A program made the position numbers and the translations under genes. A model generated the notes under the pieces. The model was not told the DNA's origin and did not search any database. It saw only the letters and a program-made list of their open reading frames with translations. A stretch of DNA of 6,842 nt, from contig JBJOPY010000242.1 of NCBI GenBank assembly GCA_046050405.1, forward strand, positions 1 through 6,842, written 5' to 3'. Shown here piece after piece: positions 6,177-6,842 of this stretch; position 1 is the first letter of the stretch, and each line of letters starts with the position of its first letter. Source of the DNA: JADKCL01 sp046050405. Lineage in GTDB: Bacteria > Bacteroidota > Bacteroidia > J057 > JADKCL01.

Positions 6177-6651
6177 GGGGACGATCTCTGTTGGATGCAC
6201 GGGTTGATGCAAATTCACGCCTTCCTGGGCTTGCAATGCAAGCAATCCCGAGCAAGATTCGACAACACGGAGGAAAAGGACAAGTGGCTTACTGGCCAGT
6301 TCACCAACCTGTGCATCGGAAAGGGTCAATTCATTGCCAGCGATGCCCGATCCCAACGCATCGCCTTCCAAATCCATCTTCGTGGAGATGGCGAGGGTCA
6401 CCCACATCCGTGAGGTCGAGATCGCAACCTCTTATAAGCGGCGCGACTGTCAATGCAAGCGGAGCCTTTTTCAGCCACGGTTGATCCCTCGCGACCAGGG
6501 CATTGGATTTTGATTCCAGATTCCAGAAGGCAGCGACGAGGAGGCATCTGCTACCGGATTCAAAGGAGGGAGTTTGGCCTTGGAGATGAGCTTCCCTTCC
6601 AAATTTGCAGGCCTGAGCCACCCTTGCGGTTGATTCATCCAGCTTTCAAAT
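6177..6651. other. No defensible gene; upstream region of the glycosylase
   Basis: This 475-base stretch has open frames on both strands but none with a recognisable domain, signal peptide or plausible start. The glycosylase frame itself stays open on the minus strand back to an in-frame stop at 6432-6434, so 6177-6407 could in principle be an N-terminal extension. The remaining bases probably hold the glycosylase promoter, though no clear Bacteroidota promoter motif was found. A 7-base direct repeat (GATTCCA twice) occurs near 6512 and is trivial. Confidence 0.45.
6229..6243. repeat. Near-perfect palindrome GCTTGCA-A-TGCAAGC upstream of the glycosylase
   Basis: Two perfect 7-base arms flank a single central base, 53-67 bases upstream of the proposed GTG start. 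If 6176 is the true start, this falls where a promoter or operator would be expected. If translation begins at 6377 or 6407, it is inside coding sequence. Roughly one repeat of this kind is expected by chance in such a window. Confidence 0.3.
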
Positions 6652-6842
6652 TCAAAACGGAAAGAAATCGCCACTCCCCGGAGGGTTGTGCGAATCCTCA
6701 TTGATCCTTGACTGCCGCGTGATGGTTCCCCCATTCCCGTATCCCTGCTGTGCAAGGCTTTGCTCGAGACTGTGGTCGTCCAAGTCGCTAAACTTACCAT
6801 ACTTCTTAAGGAATTGAAGTTTGACATCCCCCACCGGGCCGC
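6652..6842 (-). CDS. Possible C-terminal end of an unidentified protein entering from the right edge
   Basis: The minus-strand frame is open from the right edge to a TGA at 6652-6654, giving at least 62 residues. The composition looks protein-like: a charged, helix-compatible start (GDVKLQFLKKYGKFSDLDD, then HSLEQSLAQQ) followed by a Gly/Asn/Pro-rich polar tail ending DFFPF. I do not recognise a family. There is a GTG in frame at 6834 but the frame continues to the edge, so a start outside the window is likelier. Another minus-strand frame (6471-6827) overlaps it and cannot be excluded, though its composition is less natural. The call rests on composition only. Confidence 0.3.
   Translation of the reverse strand, partial: GPVGDVKLQFLKKYGKFSDLDDHSLEQSLAQQGYGNGGTITRQSRINEDSHNPPGSGDFFPF

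Noticed and set aside
5928..6484. Two overlapping plus-strand open frames of about 160 codons
   Set aside because: They are mostly antisense to the glycosylase and to each other's frame, and neither shows family motifs. Low stop density explains them.
6562..6633. AAAGGAGG followed by ATG at 6586 on the plus strand, like a ribosome binding site and start
   Set aside because: The spacing is 16 bases, the frame ends after 15 codons, and Shine-Dalgarno sites are little used in Bacteroidota.

Overview
The window most likely comes from a member of the Bacteroidota with a fairly balanced base composition. The evidence is a group of three minus-strand genes of families essentially confined to that phylum: a large surface protein ending in a type B (gliding-motility-associated) C-terminal sorting domain, a PorP/SprF-family outer-membrane protein, and a TPR/PD40/carboxypeptidase-regulatory envelope protein of the PorE/OmpA type. 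No 16S or other taxonomic marker is present, so the lineage below phylum cannot be given.

Layout, following minus-strand transcription from right to left. (1) 6842-6652 may be the tail of a gene entering from the right edge (weak call). (2) 6651-6177 has no gene I can defend, but includes a short near-perfect palindrome. (3) 6176-5652 encodes a small DNA glycosylase of the uracil/hypoxanthine-DNA glycosylase superfamily, probably starting at GTG. (4) 5651-5207 is a spacer of about 445 bases with several inverted repeats, including a stem with an eight-base T (A on the minus strand) loop. (5) 5206-2753 encodes an 817-residue secreted protein: signal peptide, DUF2341-like domain, an unassigned cysteine-containing region, six Ig/PKD-like units, and a type B sorting domain. 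(6) Ten bases later, 2742-1765 encodes the PorP/SprF-like protein. (7) After 45 bases, 1719-1 encodes the PorE-like protein, which runs off the left edge before its expected OmpA-like peptidoglycan-binding domain.

The last three genes look like an operon-like type IX secretion system (T9SS) cargo cassette. The surface protein would be exported by Sec and then by T9SS. The PorP/SprF protein is a plausible dedicated outer-membrane partner for its export or attachment, and the PorE-like protein would link the complex to the cell wall. The glycosylase is a separate DNA-repair gene on the same strand with no evident functional tie.

I found no RNA genes, CRISPR array, insertion sequence or phage genes. 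The cassette is a recognisable arrangement, not a clearly new system. The least explained parts are the middle domain of the surface protein (residues about 130-300), the structured spacer at 5207-5651, and the 6177-6651 stretch.
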